From GCA-002050365 sp038235165 (GTDB lineage Bacteria > Acidobacteriota > Blastocatellia > Pyrinomonadales > Pyrinomonadaceae): 64,000 nucleotides of DNA. Location of the stretch: positions 62,001 through 126,000 of the forward strand of contig JBBSUG010000008.1 in the NCBI GenBank assembly GCA_038235165.1, written 5' to 3'. Position numbers and translations under genes: made by a program. Below are positions 33,433 to 41,898 of the stretch, piece by piece. Each line of letters begins with the position of its first letter. The stretch's first letter is position 1. The notes beneath the pieces are model-generated. The model made no database searches. It worked only from the letters and a program-made list of their open reading frames with translations, and was not told the DNA's origin.

Positions 33433-34326
33433 ATGCAGGTTGGTTTTTATACATTTGAAGAACAAATAGCGAACCAATATAGAAGATTTATAAAGCCTCA
33501 ATTTGAAATTAACGCAAATATTTCCTACGAAGCTCTATTAATAAGACTATTGTTGGGAACTCTTTCATTCACAAACGATATTGAGGATGTTCAATTTATT
33601 CAAAATAACAATTACAGTCTTTTAGGTGTTCAAAATAATTCTAGAATAACGACCAAAATAATAAAAGATTGTTTTGAGCCGGAAATTAAACTCCAATCTT
33701 TATGTGATATTCTTAACGAAACAAAATATATAAATCGCCAGTTTTATGAAAATCTCTTGATGGAAATTACTTGTTATTTTCATCGTAAGCACGAAGAATC
33801 ACATACTTTGGCGTTTCTGCACATATATCGTTCCCTTGAATTTATTTCTTACAGCTTCCCTCTAATTTACGCTTCAATAACAAGGGATTATCACGGAAGT
33901 TTCAATAGTCTAAAAAATTATTTTAATGATGCTAAAAATGATCTTGCGTTCTTTGACACATTTCTCCAAAAATTATTTGAAGGACAAACAACATTAGATC
34001 AACAGTTTACCATACAGTTTAATTGTTTCGAGCCAAGACTTAATCAAAATCATTTTAGAGCCTTGAAAACAATTCTTACCGAAACTCGCTACTTAAATCC
34101 TGTTGAAGATATTTCTATTACTGTTGAATACAAAAATCTTTTGTTTCTAGTGCAAAATTTGAGAAATAGATATTTTCATTTCTCAGTTGGCGACAAAAGA
34201 AATATTAGAACCACAGAAATTTACGAAACTGATTTGTTCTTCAAAATTATCAATGAAGAAGCTTTGAATTGGATCAGTGTCATTTACTTTGAAATTCTTA
34301 GAGCATCAATAATCAGAGCCATTTAA
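33433..34326 (+). CDS. Putative HEPN-type RNase partner protein
   Basis: The 298-residue, mostly helical protein carries LRNRYFHFS near residue 243-251. This matches the HEPN ribonuclease signature R-x4-6-H with Asn after the Arg (Arg244, His249). An earlier helix HTLAFLHIYRSLEFISY is also HEPN-like. HEPN RNases act in toxin-antitoxin and abortive-infection systems. The gene begins 10 bases after the upstream stop (an ATG at 33394 would overlap it by 29 bases) and shares its extreme AT-richness, so the two form an operon. Its stop overlaps the convergent hutU end by three bases. No overall homologue is recognised; function is inferred from one motif. Confidence 0.55.
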   Translation: MQVGFYTFEEQIANQYRRFIKPQFEINANISYEALLIRLLLGTLSFTNDIEDVQFIQNNNYSLLGVQNNSRITTKIIKDCFEPEIKLQSLCDILNETKYINRQFYENLLMEITCYFHRKHEESHTLAFLHIYRSLEFISYSFPLIYASITRDYHGSFNSLKNYFNDAKNDLAFFDTFLQKLFEGQTTLDQQFTIQFNCFEPRLNQNHFRALKTILTETRYLNPVEDISITVEYKNLLFLVQNLRNRYFHFSVGDKRNIRTTEIYETDLFFKIINEEALNWISVIYFEILRASIIRAI

Positions 34327-35984
34327 TTATTCTTAGTTTTTCTCATCGGAATTTTAACATCATTCTTTTCAGCAAATTCAATCGCCTCTTCATAACCCGC
34401 GTCAACGTGGCGGACAACGCCCATTCCGGGGTCGGTGGTGAGAACTCTTTCGATGCGTCTGGCGGCTTCGGGTGTGCCGTCGGCGACGATGACTTGTCCG
34501 GCGTGGAGCGAATAGCCGATGCCGACTCCGCCGCCGTGGTGGAGCGAAACCCACGTTGCGCCGCCGACGGCGTTGATCATCGCGTTCAAATAAACCCAAT
34601 CGGCGATTGCGTCCGAGCCGTCTTTCATCGCTTCGGTTTCGCGGTTGGGCGAGGCGACGCTGCCGCAATCGAGATGATCTCTGCCGATGACGATTGGGGC
34701 TTTTAATTCGCCGGATGCGACCATTTCGTTTAATTTTAATCCGGCTTTTCTGCGTTCCCCATATCCAAGCCAACAAATTCGCGCAGGCAATCCTTGAAAT
34801 TCGACTTCTTTTTGCGCCATCGTCAGCCATTTAATTAAATGATCGTTTTCGGGGAACAGATTCATCATCGCTTCGTCGGTTTTGTAGATGTCTTCTTTGT
34901 CGCCGCTCAAGGCAACCCAGCGAAACGGACCTTTGCCTTCGCAAAAAAGCGGGCGAATGTAGGCGGGAACGAAGCCGGGATAATCGAAGGCGTTTTCGAT
35001 GCCGTTGTCTTTCGCTCTTTGTCTTAAATTATTGCCGTAATCGAAAACGATTGCGCCGCGTTTTTGATATTCGAGCATTGCTTCAACGTGCCGCGCCATC
35101 GAATCCATTGCGCGTTTTTCGTATTCGGTTTGATTCGATTCGCGCAAGTTATTCGCTTGTTCAATTGATAAACCTTGCGGAATGTAACCGAAAAGAACAT
35201 CGTGCGCGGAAGTCTGATCGGTAACGACATCGGGCAGAATTCTTTTTTCCAAAATTTGCCAAAGAACATCAACCGCATTTCCCAAAAGCGCGATTGATTT
35301 CGCTTCTTTTTTGCCGGTAAATTCTTTAACCATTTCCAACGCTTCGTCCAAACTCTCGGTTGCAAGATCAACTTGTCTCAGTTGCAAACGCCGTTCGATG
35401 CGCCACGGATCAACATCAACGAGCAAACCGACACCGCCGTTAAAAGTAATCGCCTGCGCCTGCGCTCCGCCCATTTCGCCTAAACCGGCGGTCAAAACAA
35501 ACTTTCCGGCGAGACTTCCCCAATTATTCTGCCGCGCCAACGAACCGAAAGTTTCATAAGTTCCCTGCAAAATCCCTTGCGTGCCAATGTAAATCCAACT
35601 TCCGGCGGTCATCTGTCCATACATCATCAAACCTTCGCGCTCATACTTGTCGAACTGTTCCTGCGTCGCCCAATGCGGCACGATATTGGAATTCGCGATC
35701 AAAACCTTCGGCGCGTCGGTGTGCGATTTGAAAACCGCAACCGGCTTGCCCGACTGCACGAGCAAAGTTTCGTCTTCTTCGAGATTTTTCAACGACTCCA
35801 AGATCGCGTCAAAAGATTCCCAATTCCGCGCCGCTTTCCCGCGACCGCCATAGACGATTAAATTATCAGGATCAAACGCAACTTCCGCGTCCAAGTTGTT
35901 TTGAATCATTCGATAAGCGGCTTCGATAAGCCAGTTTTTGCAAGTAAGTTCTGTTCCGGTCGGTGCTTTTATTGTTCGTTTCAT
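34323..35984 (-). CDS. hutU: Urocanate hydratase
   Basis: The 553-residue protein catalyses the second step of histidine degradation, hydrating urocanate to imidazolone propionate with NAD+ as electrophile. Diagnostic sequence includes TELTCKNWLIEAAYRMIQNN, the NAD-binding VLTAGLGEMGGAQAQA, IPQGLSIEQANNLRESNQ, GRDHLDCGSVASPNRETEAM and the active-site region THLSLHHGGGV-like (WVSLHHGGGVGIGYS). The frame extends 41 codons upstream into the DinB-like gene region; the ATG at 35984 matches the family start. No hutH, hutI or hutG gene is in the window. Confidence 0.96.
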   Translation of the reverse strand: MKRTIKAPTGTELTCKNWLIEAAYRMIQNNLDAEVAFDPDNLIVYGGRGKAARNWESFDAILESLKNLEEDETLLVQSGKPVAVFKSHTDAPKVLIANSNIVPHWATQEQFDKYEREGLMMYGQMTAGSWIYIGTQGILQGTYETFGSLARQNNWGSLAGKFVLTAGLGEMGGAQAQAITFNGGVGLLVDVDPWRIERRLQLRQVDLATESLDEALEMVKEFTGKKEAKSIALLGNAVDVLWQILEKRILPDVVTDQTSAHDVLFGYIPQGLSIEQANNLRESNQTEYEKRAMDSMARHVEAMLEYQKRGAIVFDYGNNLRQRAKDNGIENAFDYPGFVPAYIRPLFCEGKGPFRWVALSGDKEDIYKTDEAMMNLFPENDHLIKWLTMAQKEVEFQGLPARICWLGYGERRKAGLKLNEMVASGELKAPIVIGRDHLDCGSVASPNRETEAMKDGSDAIADWVYLNAMINAVGGATWVSLHHGGGVGIGYSLHAGQVIVADGTPEAARRIERVLTTDPGMGVVRHVDAGYEEAIEFAEKNDVKIPMRKTKNN

Positions 35985-35995
35985 AAATGTATTTT

Positions 35996-36520
35996 TTAAT
36001 TTTGCAGAATTGAAAGATATGCTTTCCACGCTCCGACATTTGTCGTTTGCTGTTTTGCCAATATCGTAACAATCTGACGAATGTGCGTTAAGTCGTGAAC
36101 CGCCCAAGTCGCCAAAAGTTGTTCAATTGTAACTTCGCCGAGTTCGGGATGCGTTCCTTTGAGTTTTAATTGCTTTTCGGTCAATTTCCACGATTTTAAT
36201 ATTTCAATATTCTTCCGACGCAAATCGGCGAAGGTTTCAAGCAAATAGGAAATTGTTTTGTCTTTGGATAATTCAATTTGAGCAAAACGGTCAAACGGCT
36301 CGAATTTTTTATTTTCGCCTTGCGCGAGAATTATTTCGGCTCGCGGAATCCAATCCGTTTCCTCACCGTGAATATAATGCCCGATAATATCGAACGGACT
36401 CCAATCATTTTCACCTTCGGAGGCGAAAATCCATTCATCGGAAAGATTTCCAAGCAGGGATTTGATAGTTGTCGGAGTTTGCGAAAGAATTTCGATTATT
36501 TGCGTGATTTGAAAATCCAT
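35996..36520 (-). CDS. DinB-superfamily protein
   Basis: The 174-residue protein is a four-helix-bundle DinB/YfiT-like protein. It has HYIHGEETDW near residue 50 and HDLTHIRQI near 149, the histidine pairs that bind a metal in this superfamily. Roles include thiol transfer and stress response, but most members are uncharacterised. It ends 11 bases before the hutU start and follows clcA by 22 bases, so the three genes are probably one leftward operon. The ATG at 36520 follows AAAGGATAG and gives the family N-terminus; the longer frame is ignored. Confidence 0.78.
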   Translation of the reverse strand: MDFQITQIIEILSQTPTTIKSLLGNLSDEWIFASEGENDWSPFDIIGHYIHGEETDWIPRAEIILAQGENKKFEPFDRFAQIELSKDKTISYLLETFADLRRKNIEILKSWKLTEKQLKLKGTHPELGEVTIEQLLATWAVHDLTHIRQIVTILAKQQTTNVGAWKAYLSILQN

Positions 36521-36542
36521 AAAAACTATCCTTTCAACTAAA

Positions 36543-38441
36543 TTATAGTTCCTCGGAACGGGCGATGCCGCTCTTGGTTTCGCTGAAGTCAGGACTGATC
36601 GTGGCGGAAATATTTTGATTTTCTGGAATTGCTTCTGCTTCAGCACGTACGATGTCGGTCATCGTAATTATTCCGAGAAACTTTTGACTCTGCGGTGCGG
36701 CAACGGCTAGTTGGCGCACCTGCGCTTTGTTCATTCGCAAAATTGCCGAGCGAATACGTTTGTCCGGCGTAATATTGTGTGTCTTTTCGGCGATTTTACC
36801 GATTATTATATCGCCGCCGTTTTCCGCCAGCGTCCGCCGCAAACGCACTTCGGTGATCATTCCGACGCAGTGCGCGGCGGCGTTGAGAACCGGATACATC
36901 GTGTAATCAAGGCTGCTCACTTGTTCGAGAGCTTCCGCGACGGAAAGTTTTTCGTCGAGAGTGAAAACCTTGGTCGTCATCGCGTCGCTGACTTTCAGCG
37001 AATCGAGTGAATGCTGAAGTGGTTTGGAATTATGCGGTAGAAAAATGCCGTCCTGTTCGAGCAGTGCTTCGTAAATCGGGGTCGGGCGATATTTTCGCGC
37101 CAAACCGTAAGCCGTCATATTGGCGAGCATCAGCGGGAGAATTAGACCGTAGCTGCCCGTCATTTCAAAAATTATCAAAACCGAAGTGATCGGCGCACGC
37201 AAAATTCCGGCAAAAACTGCGCCCATTCCAACCAGCGCGAACGCCCCTATTTCCGTCAGCGGTTCGTTCATAATATTAACGTAAATAAAACCAATCGTGC
37301 CGCCGAGCATCGCGCCGATAAATAAAGCGGGAGCGAAAATGCCGCCGGCACCGCCCGAACTGTATGAAAAAATTGTGGCGATCAGTTTGAGAATACACAG
37401 CGCGAGCATCGTTTTCAGCGCGAGCTGCCCGGACAGAGCTGAGTCAAGAACAGCGTAACCGGAGCCGTTAATACCGCTGGAATCGAGCCACAGCAGAGCC
37501 GTCAAAATGACGGTACCGGCAGCCAGACCGCCGATTCCAGGGCGCATCCACACCGGAACTTTCGCCAGTTTTCCGAACAATGAACGAAGTCTCAACAGCG
37601 ATTCGCTAAAGGCGAGGGAAATGACGGCGGCGGCGCAGCCGAGAATGCCGTAGAAAATCAGTGACGAAGCGTGGTGCAGTCCGAATTGCTGTCCGACGCT
37701 GAGAACCGGATGTTCGCCGAGAATGGCGCGTTCGATGACGCTGGCGAGTGCGGCGGCGACGATCACGCCGGACAGAACCGTTTGATCGAGATCGCCGACG
37801 ATTTCTTCGATGGTAAAAGTGACGGCGGCAATCGGCGCATTGAACGCGGCGGCGATTCCGGCGGCGGTTCCGACGGGGAGAAGTTTTTGCAAATTTGTTT
37901 GCGACAGCGCGAAAACTCTGCCGAGCCACGAACTGAGCGTCGCGCAAATATGGACGGTCGGACCTTCGCGCCCCAGCGATGCGCCCGAACCGATTTGCAG
38001 TGCGCTGATAAAAAATTTACCGACTGCATCGCGGATCGGCAGTCGCCCGCCTTTGAGCGTATAAGCGATTTTGACTTGCGGAATGCCGCTGCCGCGTGCG
38101 CCGGGAGCAACGTAGCTGAGCAAAAATCCGCACAGCAATCCGCCGACCGTCGGCAGCAGAAGAATCAGCAGCCAGCGGGTCGCTGATTCGGACCGCAAAA
38201 CCGAATCAATCAGCAGTTCTTCGCTTTTTAAGATGGTTAAGTGAAAACCGACCGCCGCCAGACCGCAGACAAGTCCGATAATTAAAGTTAGTATAAAAAC
38301 TCTCTGCTGCTCTTTCGGAATCAGACGAATTGAAAAACTGAGAAGTTTTATTTTGAACGCCTGCCGGCGTATCCGAAAAAAACGCCGATGATACCGCCAC
38401 CTTTTTCGGAGATGCAGAGCAGAGCCTTTATGATATGTCAT
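36543..38441 (-). CDS. ClC-family chloride channel/antiporter with CBS domains
   Basis: About 632 residues. The ClC membrane domain contains GSGIPQVK, GREGPTVH and GGIFAPALF, the selectivity-filter motifs. The second acidic gate position is replaced by the AFNAPIAAVTFTIEE stretch. Two C-terminal CBS domains (VSDAMTTKVFTLDE and the IVGKIAEKTHNITPDKRI-like region) probably sense adenine nucleotides. It may exchange Cl- for H+ or conduct fluoride. The start could be the ATG at 38441 or 38498; neither has a clear ribosome site. It heads the operon with the DinB-like gene and hutU. Confidence 0.88.
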   Translation of the reverse strand: MTYHKGSALHLRKRWRYHRRFFRIRRQAFKIKLLSFSIRLIPKEQQRVFILTLIIGLVCGLAAVGFHLTILKSEELLIDSVLRSESATRWLLILLLPTVGGLLCGFLLSYVAPGARGSGIPQVKIAYTLKGGRLPIRDAVGKFFISALQIGSGASLGREGPTVHICATLSSWLGRVFALSQTNLQKLLPVGTAAGIAAAFNAPIAAVTFTIEEIVGDLDQTVLSGVIVAAALASVIERAILGEHPVLSVGQQFGLHHASSLIFYGILGCAAAVISLAFSESLLRLRSLFGKLAKVPVWMRPGIGGLAAGTVILTALLWLDSSGINGSGYAVLDSALSGQLALKTMLALCILKLIATIFSYSSGGAGGIFAPALFIGAMLGGTIGFIYVNIMNEPLTEIGAFALVGMGAVFAGILRAPITSVLIIFEMTGSYGLILPLMLANMTAYGLARKYRPTPIYEALLEQDGIFLPHNSKPLQHSLDSLKVSDAMTTKVFTLDEKLSVAEALEQVSSLDYTMYPVLNAAAHCVGMITEVRLRRTLAENGGDIIIGKIAEKTHNITPDKRIRSAILRMNKAQVRQLAVAAPQSQKFLGIITMTDIVRAEAEAIPENQNISATISPDFSETKSGIARSEEL

Positions 38442-38656
38442 TTTCAATGCTTGATAGTTAATTTTCAATGATAGCAAAATCACTGCCGGTAAGCGCATTT
38501 ATTTCGTGTTTCACTGATCGAACATCCCTGAAATTTTCGCAAACTATTTCGTAAACAACCATAATTTCCGTTAATGCAAAACAGTTGACCGTCACAAAGC
38601 GATAAATAACGAGCGATAAAGGACAAAAGACGAGATAAAAAGAGATAATGTGAAAT

Positions 38657-39538
38657 ATGAAACTTGGTCTTTTGCTGCTTTTTGCGGTTTTGCCTTTATT
38701 TTCATTCGCGCAAACGCCGATCAAGTTGACTGGCGTGACGGGCGATGTTTTTCGTTACACTGCTTTTCCGTCGGCAATCACCGACGCGCGAAATATTGAT
38801 GTGTGGCTGCCGCCGAATTACGTTGAGAACGACCGCGAAAAATATCCGGTTATTTATATGCACGACGGGCAAAATTTGTTTAATCGGCAAACTGCTCAAA
38901 GCAAAATCGAATGGGGAATTGACGAAACGCTCGAAAAGCTGATTAGAGAAAACAAAGTTCGACCGGCAATCGTCGTCGGAATTTGGAACACGCCGCGCCG
39001 GACAATCGAATTTATGCCGCAGCGAGCCTTTGACGTGCGGGATAATGTGATTAGAAAAAGCGAAGCTGTTACGCGGAAAAGCGCGGAGTCCGACAAGTAC
39101 CTGAAATTCATCACATCCGAGCTAAAACCTTTTATTGACAAAACTTACCGCACCCAGTCCGACCGCAAAAACACGTTTATAATGGGTTCGAGTATGGGCG
39201 CATTAATGTCACTTTATGCGGTCGGCGAATATCCCGATATTTTCGGCGGCGCGGCGTGTCTTTCGCCGCAGTATCCACTTGGCGCGGGTGTAATTCTAAA
39301 TTATATGGAAAAATATCTGCCTTCACCGAAAAAACACAAAATTTACTTCGATTACGGCACGAAAGGTTTGGACGCACAATACGAAACTTATCAAATGAAA
39401 GCCGACGTATTGATAAAAAAAAGAGGTTACAAAAAGAACAAAAATTGGATTACGCGAAAATTTCCCGGCGACGATCATTCTGAAAAATCTTGGGGCGGAC
39501 GCGCTGAAATTCCTCTGATCTTTTTGCTCGGAAAATAA
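38657..39538 (+). CDS. Secreted esterase (alpha/beta hydrolase, esterase D-like)
   Basis: The 293-residue protein has a signal peptide (hydrophobic about 3-19, ending SFAQ). The putative-esterase (PF00756-like) fold follows: YPVIYMHDGQNLF, the nucleophile elbow GSSMGAL (Ser about 176) and the catalytic His in GDDHSEKSW near the C-terminus, with the acid residue in between. Relatives hydrolyse carbohydrate or siderophore esters outside the cytoplasm. It is divergent from clcA and has no close operon partner. Confidence 0.85.
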   Translation: MKLGLLLLFAVLPLFSFAQTPIKLTGVTGDVFRYTAFPSAITDARNIDVWLPPNYVENDREKYPVIYMHDGQNLFNRQTAQSKIEWGIDETLEKLIRENKVRPAIVVGIWNTPRRTIEFMPQRAFDVRDNVIRKSEAVTRKSAESDKYLKFITSELKPFIDKTYRTQSDRKNTFIMGSSMGALMSLYAVGEYPDIFGGAACLSPQYPLGAGVILNYMEKYLPSPKKHKIYFDYGTKGLDAQYETYQMKADVLIKKRGYKKNKNWITRKFPGDDHSEKSWGGRAEIPLIFLLGK

Positions 39539-39550
39539 AATCGGCAAAAA

Positions 39551-40363
39551 TTAATTTTGCGGCGGCAACAAATTCCGCGAAAATTCACCGAATTTTTCAA
39601 CGAAATCGGCTGACACATCATTGATGTCGGGTGCCAACCGCATCATTTCCGCGACGATTGCCGAACCGACGACCGCCGCGTCGGCATATTGCCAAGTTTC
39701 CGCCACTTGCGCGGCGTTTGAAATGCCGAAACCGACGGCAATCGGCAATTCGGTAAATTTTCGCAGCCGTTCGACCAGAGTTTTCGCATCGCCGCTCAGT
39801 TCGGTTCTCGCGCCGGTGACACCTGCCCGCGACACGGCGTAAATAAACCCATTGGCATTTTCGACGATCTTTTTCAGACGCACATCATTTGAAGTCGGCG
39901 CGGCGAGCATTATCAAAGCCAGTTCATTCTTTGCCAATATCCCGCGAAATTCCCCGGCTTCTTCGGGAACTAAATCGGTTATCAAAACTCCGTCAATCCC
40001 TGATTCTTTCGCTTTGATCGCAAATTTTTCCAGTCCGAACTGCAAAACCGGATTGAAGTACCCAAATAAAATAATCGGTATCTCACATTTTTCGGCGCGA
40101 ATTTCCGCGACAATTTGCAAAATATCTTTGATGCCGACCCTGTTTCGCAAAGCGCGTTCGCCGGATGCCTGAACCGTCGCGCCGTCGGCGACCGGATCGG
40201 AAAACGGTACGCCGAGTTCGATAATGCTCGCATTTTGTTTTGCCAATTCTAGAATCAGCTTTTTCGTCGTTTCCAGATTCGGATCGCCCGCCACGACAAA
40301 CGGGATAAATCCGCCGCGATTTTCAATTTTCAGCTGGTTGAATTTTTCAGTTATTCGTTTCAT
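39551..40363 (-). CDS. trpA: Tryptophan synthase alpha subunit
   Basis: The 270-residue TIM-barrel enzyme splits indole-3-glycerol phosphate to give indole for the beta subunit. The catalytic Glu is in IELGVPFSDPVADG, with Asp in the DGVLITDLVPEE region. The phosphate-binding loops GVTGAR and VGFGISNAAQV are present. trpB is not adjacent, so the trp genes are scattered in this genome. The start ATG at 40363 gives the usual N-terminus. Confidence 0.96.
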   Translation of the reverse strand: MKRITEKFNQLKIENRGGFIPFVVAGDPNLETTKKLILELAKQNASIIELGVPFSDPVADGATVQASGERALRNRVGIKDILQIVAEIRAEKCEIPIILFGYFNPVLQFGLEKFAIKAKESGIDGVLITDLVPEEAGEFRGILAKNELALIMLAAPTSNDVRLKKIVENANGFIYAVSRAGVTGARTELSGDAKTLVERLRKFTELPIAVGFGISNAAQVAETWQYADAAVVGSAIVAEMMRLAPDINDVSADFVEKFGEFSRNLLPPQN

Positions 40364-40452
40364 TTAATTGAAATTAAATATTTGTGTAAGTCCGCCGCAA
40401 ATGTGAAAGCAGAGATTTGCATTGAAGTATGTTGTAACAATAAGAAACGTAC

Positions 40453-40496
40453 AGCCTCGCTTTCGCTCGCTGGCGGACGAGACTTCCGTGCTCCGG
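40453..40496. repeat. Solitary arm of repeat family R1
   Basis: GGCGGACGAGACTTCCGTGC matches the R1 arm of the 22965-23251 element apart from a single base (GTG for GCG), preceded by CCTCGCTTTCGCTCGCT-type sequence as in R1. It ends 2 bases before the stop codon of the leftward nucleotidyltransferase. Confidence 0.75.
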
Positions 40497-40497
40497 T

Positions 40498-41538
40498 TCA
40501 GACTCTCGTATAATCGGTCAGAGAAGTTTTATCGCCCAATACCGCGCCTGCGCCGACCGTCACGTTTCTGCCGATGTGACAGCCGCGCCCGATGATCGCG
40601 TTTTTGATGTTTGCTGCACTTGCGATGCGCGTGTGCGCCCAGATGACCGAATTTTCGACGACGGCTTTTTCTTCGATGTGAACGCCTTCGCCGATCACGG
40701 AGTTAATAATTTTGGCGTTCGGTTTGATGATACAGTTTTCGCCGATGACCGAATTTTTGTCAACCAACGCCGCCGTTGCAATGTCCGCGACGCTTTGTTT
40801 TTCGATTTTGTAGCCTTTTATGCGATCATTCAAAAAATCGTGGTGCGCGTCCAAATAACTTGCCGGACTGCCGATGTCGCGCCAGTAATCATCTTGCAGA
40901 GTATAGGCAAAAAAGTCTCTTTGCCGGTTCAGCAGTTCGGGGAAAATATTATATTCAAACGAGTAATTTTCGCCTACGGGAATGATGTCCAAAACCTCCG
41001 GCTCTAAAACGTAGATTCCGGCATTGATATTATTCGTCTTTAATTCGGCGAGTTCTTCCGGTTTCGGCTTTTCTAAAAAACGCAGAACACGATTGTTTTC
41101 GTCGGTTTCGACTAACCCGTAAGCCGCCGGATTTTCGACCGGCGTTAACACAATCGTCGCCTCTGCCTTTTTCCGCCGGTGAAACTCAATGATTTTGGAA
41201 ATATTCGCGTCCGTTAAAATATCGCCGTTGAAAACGACCGTCGTTTCCCGAATCGCCTCCGCCGCAAACTTATACGCGCCGCCGGTTCCCATCGGTGACG
41301 GTTCGGTGATGTAACGCAAATTGACACCGCTGTCGAGCGTGTAACCGAGCAGATGTTCGATTTTATCAGGCTGATAATTTAGCGAAAGCGTAATGTCTTT
41401 GATCCCGGCACGCTGCAAAATTTCGATTTGATAAAGCAGAAAAGGACGATTTAATAAGGGGACGACCGGTTTTGGCGTGTAAACTGTCAGGGGACGCAAC
41501 CGCGTACCTTTTCCCCCGGCTAAAATTAATGCTTGCAT
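40498..41538 (-). CDS. Sugar-1-phosphate nucleotidyltransferase with left-handed beta-helix
   Basis: The 346-residue protein starts with the nucleotidyltransferase signature LAGGKGTRLRPLT and has the Mg/product region FNGDILTD. A C-terminal hexapeptide-repeat helix follows (repeats such as VIGENCIIKPNAKIINSVIG). It resembles GDP-mannose (mannose-1-phosphate guanylyl-) transferases more than glucose-1-phosphate enzymes, but the sugar cannot be fixed. It would supply nucleotide sugars for the envelope. An R1 repeat arm abuts its stop codon. Confidence 0.88.
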   Translation of the reverse strand: MQALILAGGKGTRLRPLTVYTPKPVVPLLNRPFLLYQIEILQRAGIKDITLSLNYQPDKIEHLLGYTLDSGVNLRYITEPSPMGTGGAYKFAAEAIRETTVVFNGDILTDANISKIIEFHRRKKAEATIVLTPVENPAAYGLVETDENNRVLRFLEKPKPEELAELKTNNINAGIYVLEPEVLDIIPVGENYSFEYNIFPELLNRQRDFFAYTLQDDYWRDIGSPASYLDAHHDFLNDRIKGYKIEKQSVADIATAALVDKNSVIGENCIIKPNAKIINSVIGEGVHIEEKAVVENSVIWAHTRIASAANIKNAIIGRGCHIGRNVTVGAGAVLGDKTSLTDYTRV

Positions 41539-41898
41539 AAAATTTACTCGTTACAAAATATAATTGTAGCGTATTTTGTGACTGAGGAAAATGTGCGGGG
41601 CAAATCAGAAGTGTGCCGCGAAATTATCAGGGAAGTTTCCGTTTCGATGCGGAGAAACGGGTTAAATCGGCAATAGATCAATTATTATTAGCTTCTTTAC
41701 CGGAAAACAAAAAAATATAAATGTAATTACACGATAAAACATTACAAAAATTGTTAAAATTCATTGACATATTTTGTAATGTTATGTTAGCTTAGATTTG
41801 GAGATTAAGCCATTGGCTGATCTGCCTTTTCAACCACCGTAAAAGTTAATTCCTTAAACTTTCAAAACAAAATAAAACTTCTGGGGCATTTAATCCAA
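41539..41898. other. Intergenic region upstream of the TPR gene, no gene seen
   Basis: This 360-base gap holds divergent promoters: the nucleotidyltransferase reads left and the TPR protein reads right. A TTGACA at 41764-41769 could be a -35 for the TPR gene, with a weak -10 (TAGCTT) at the right distance. No coding or RNA-gene signal is visible. Confidence 0.5.
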
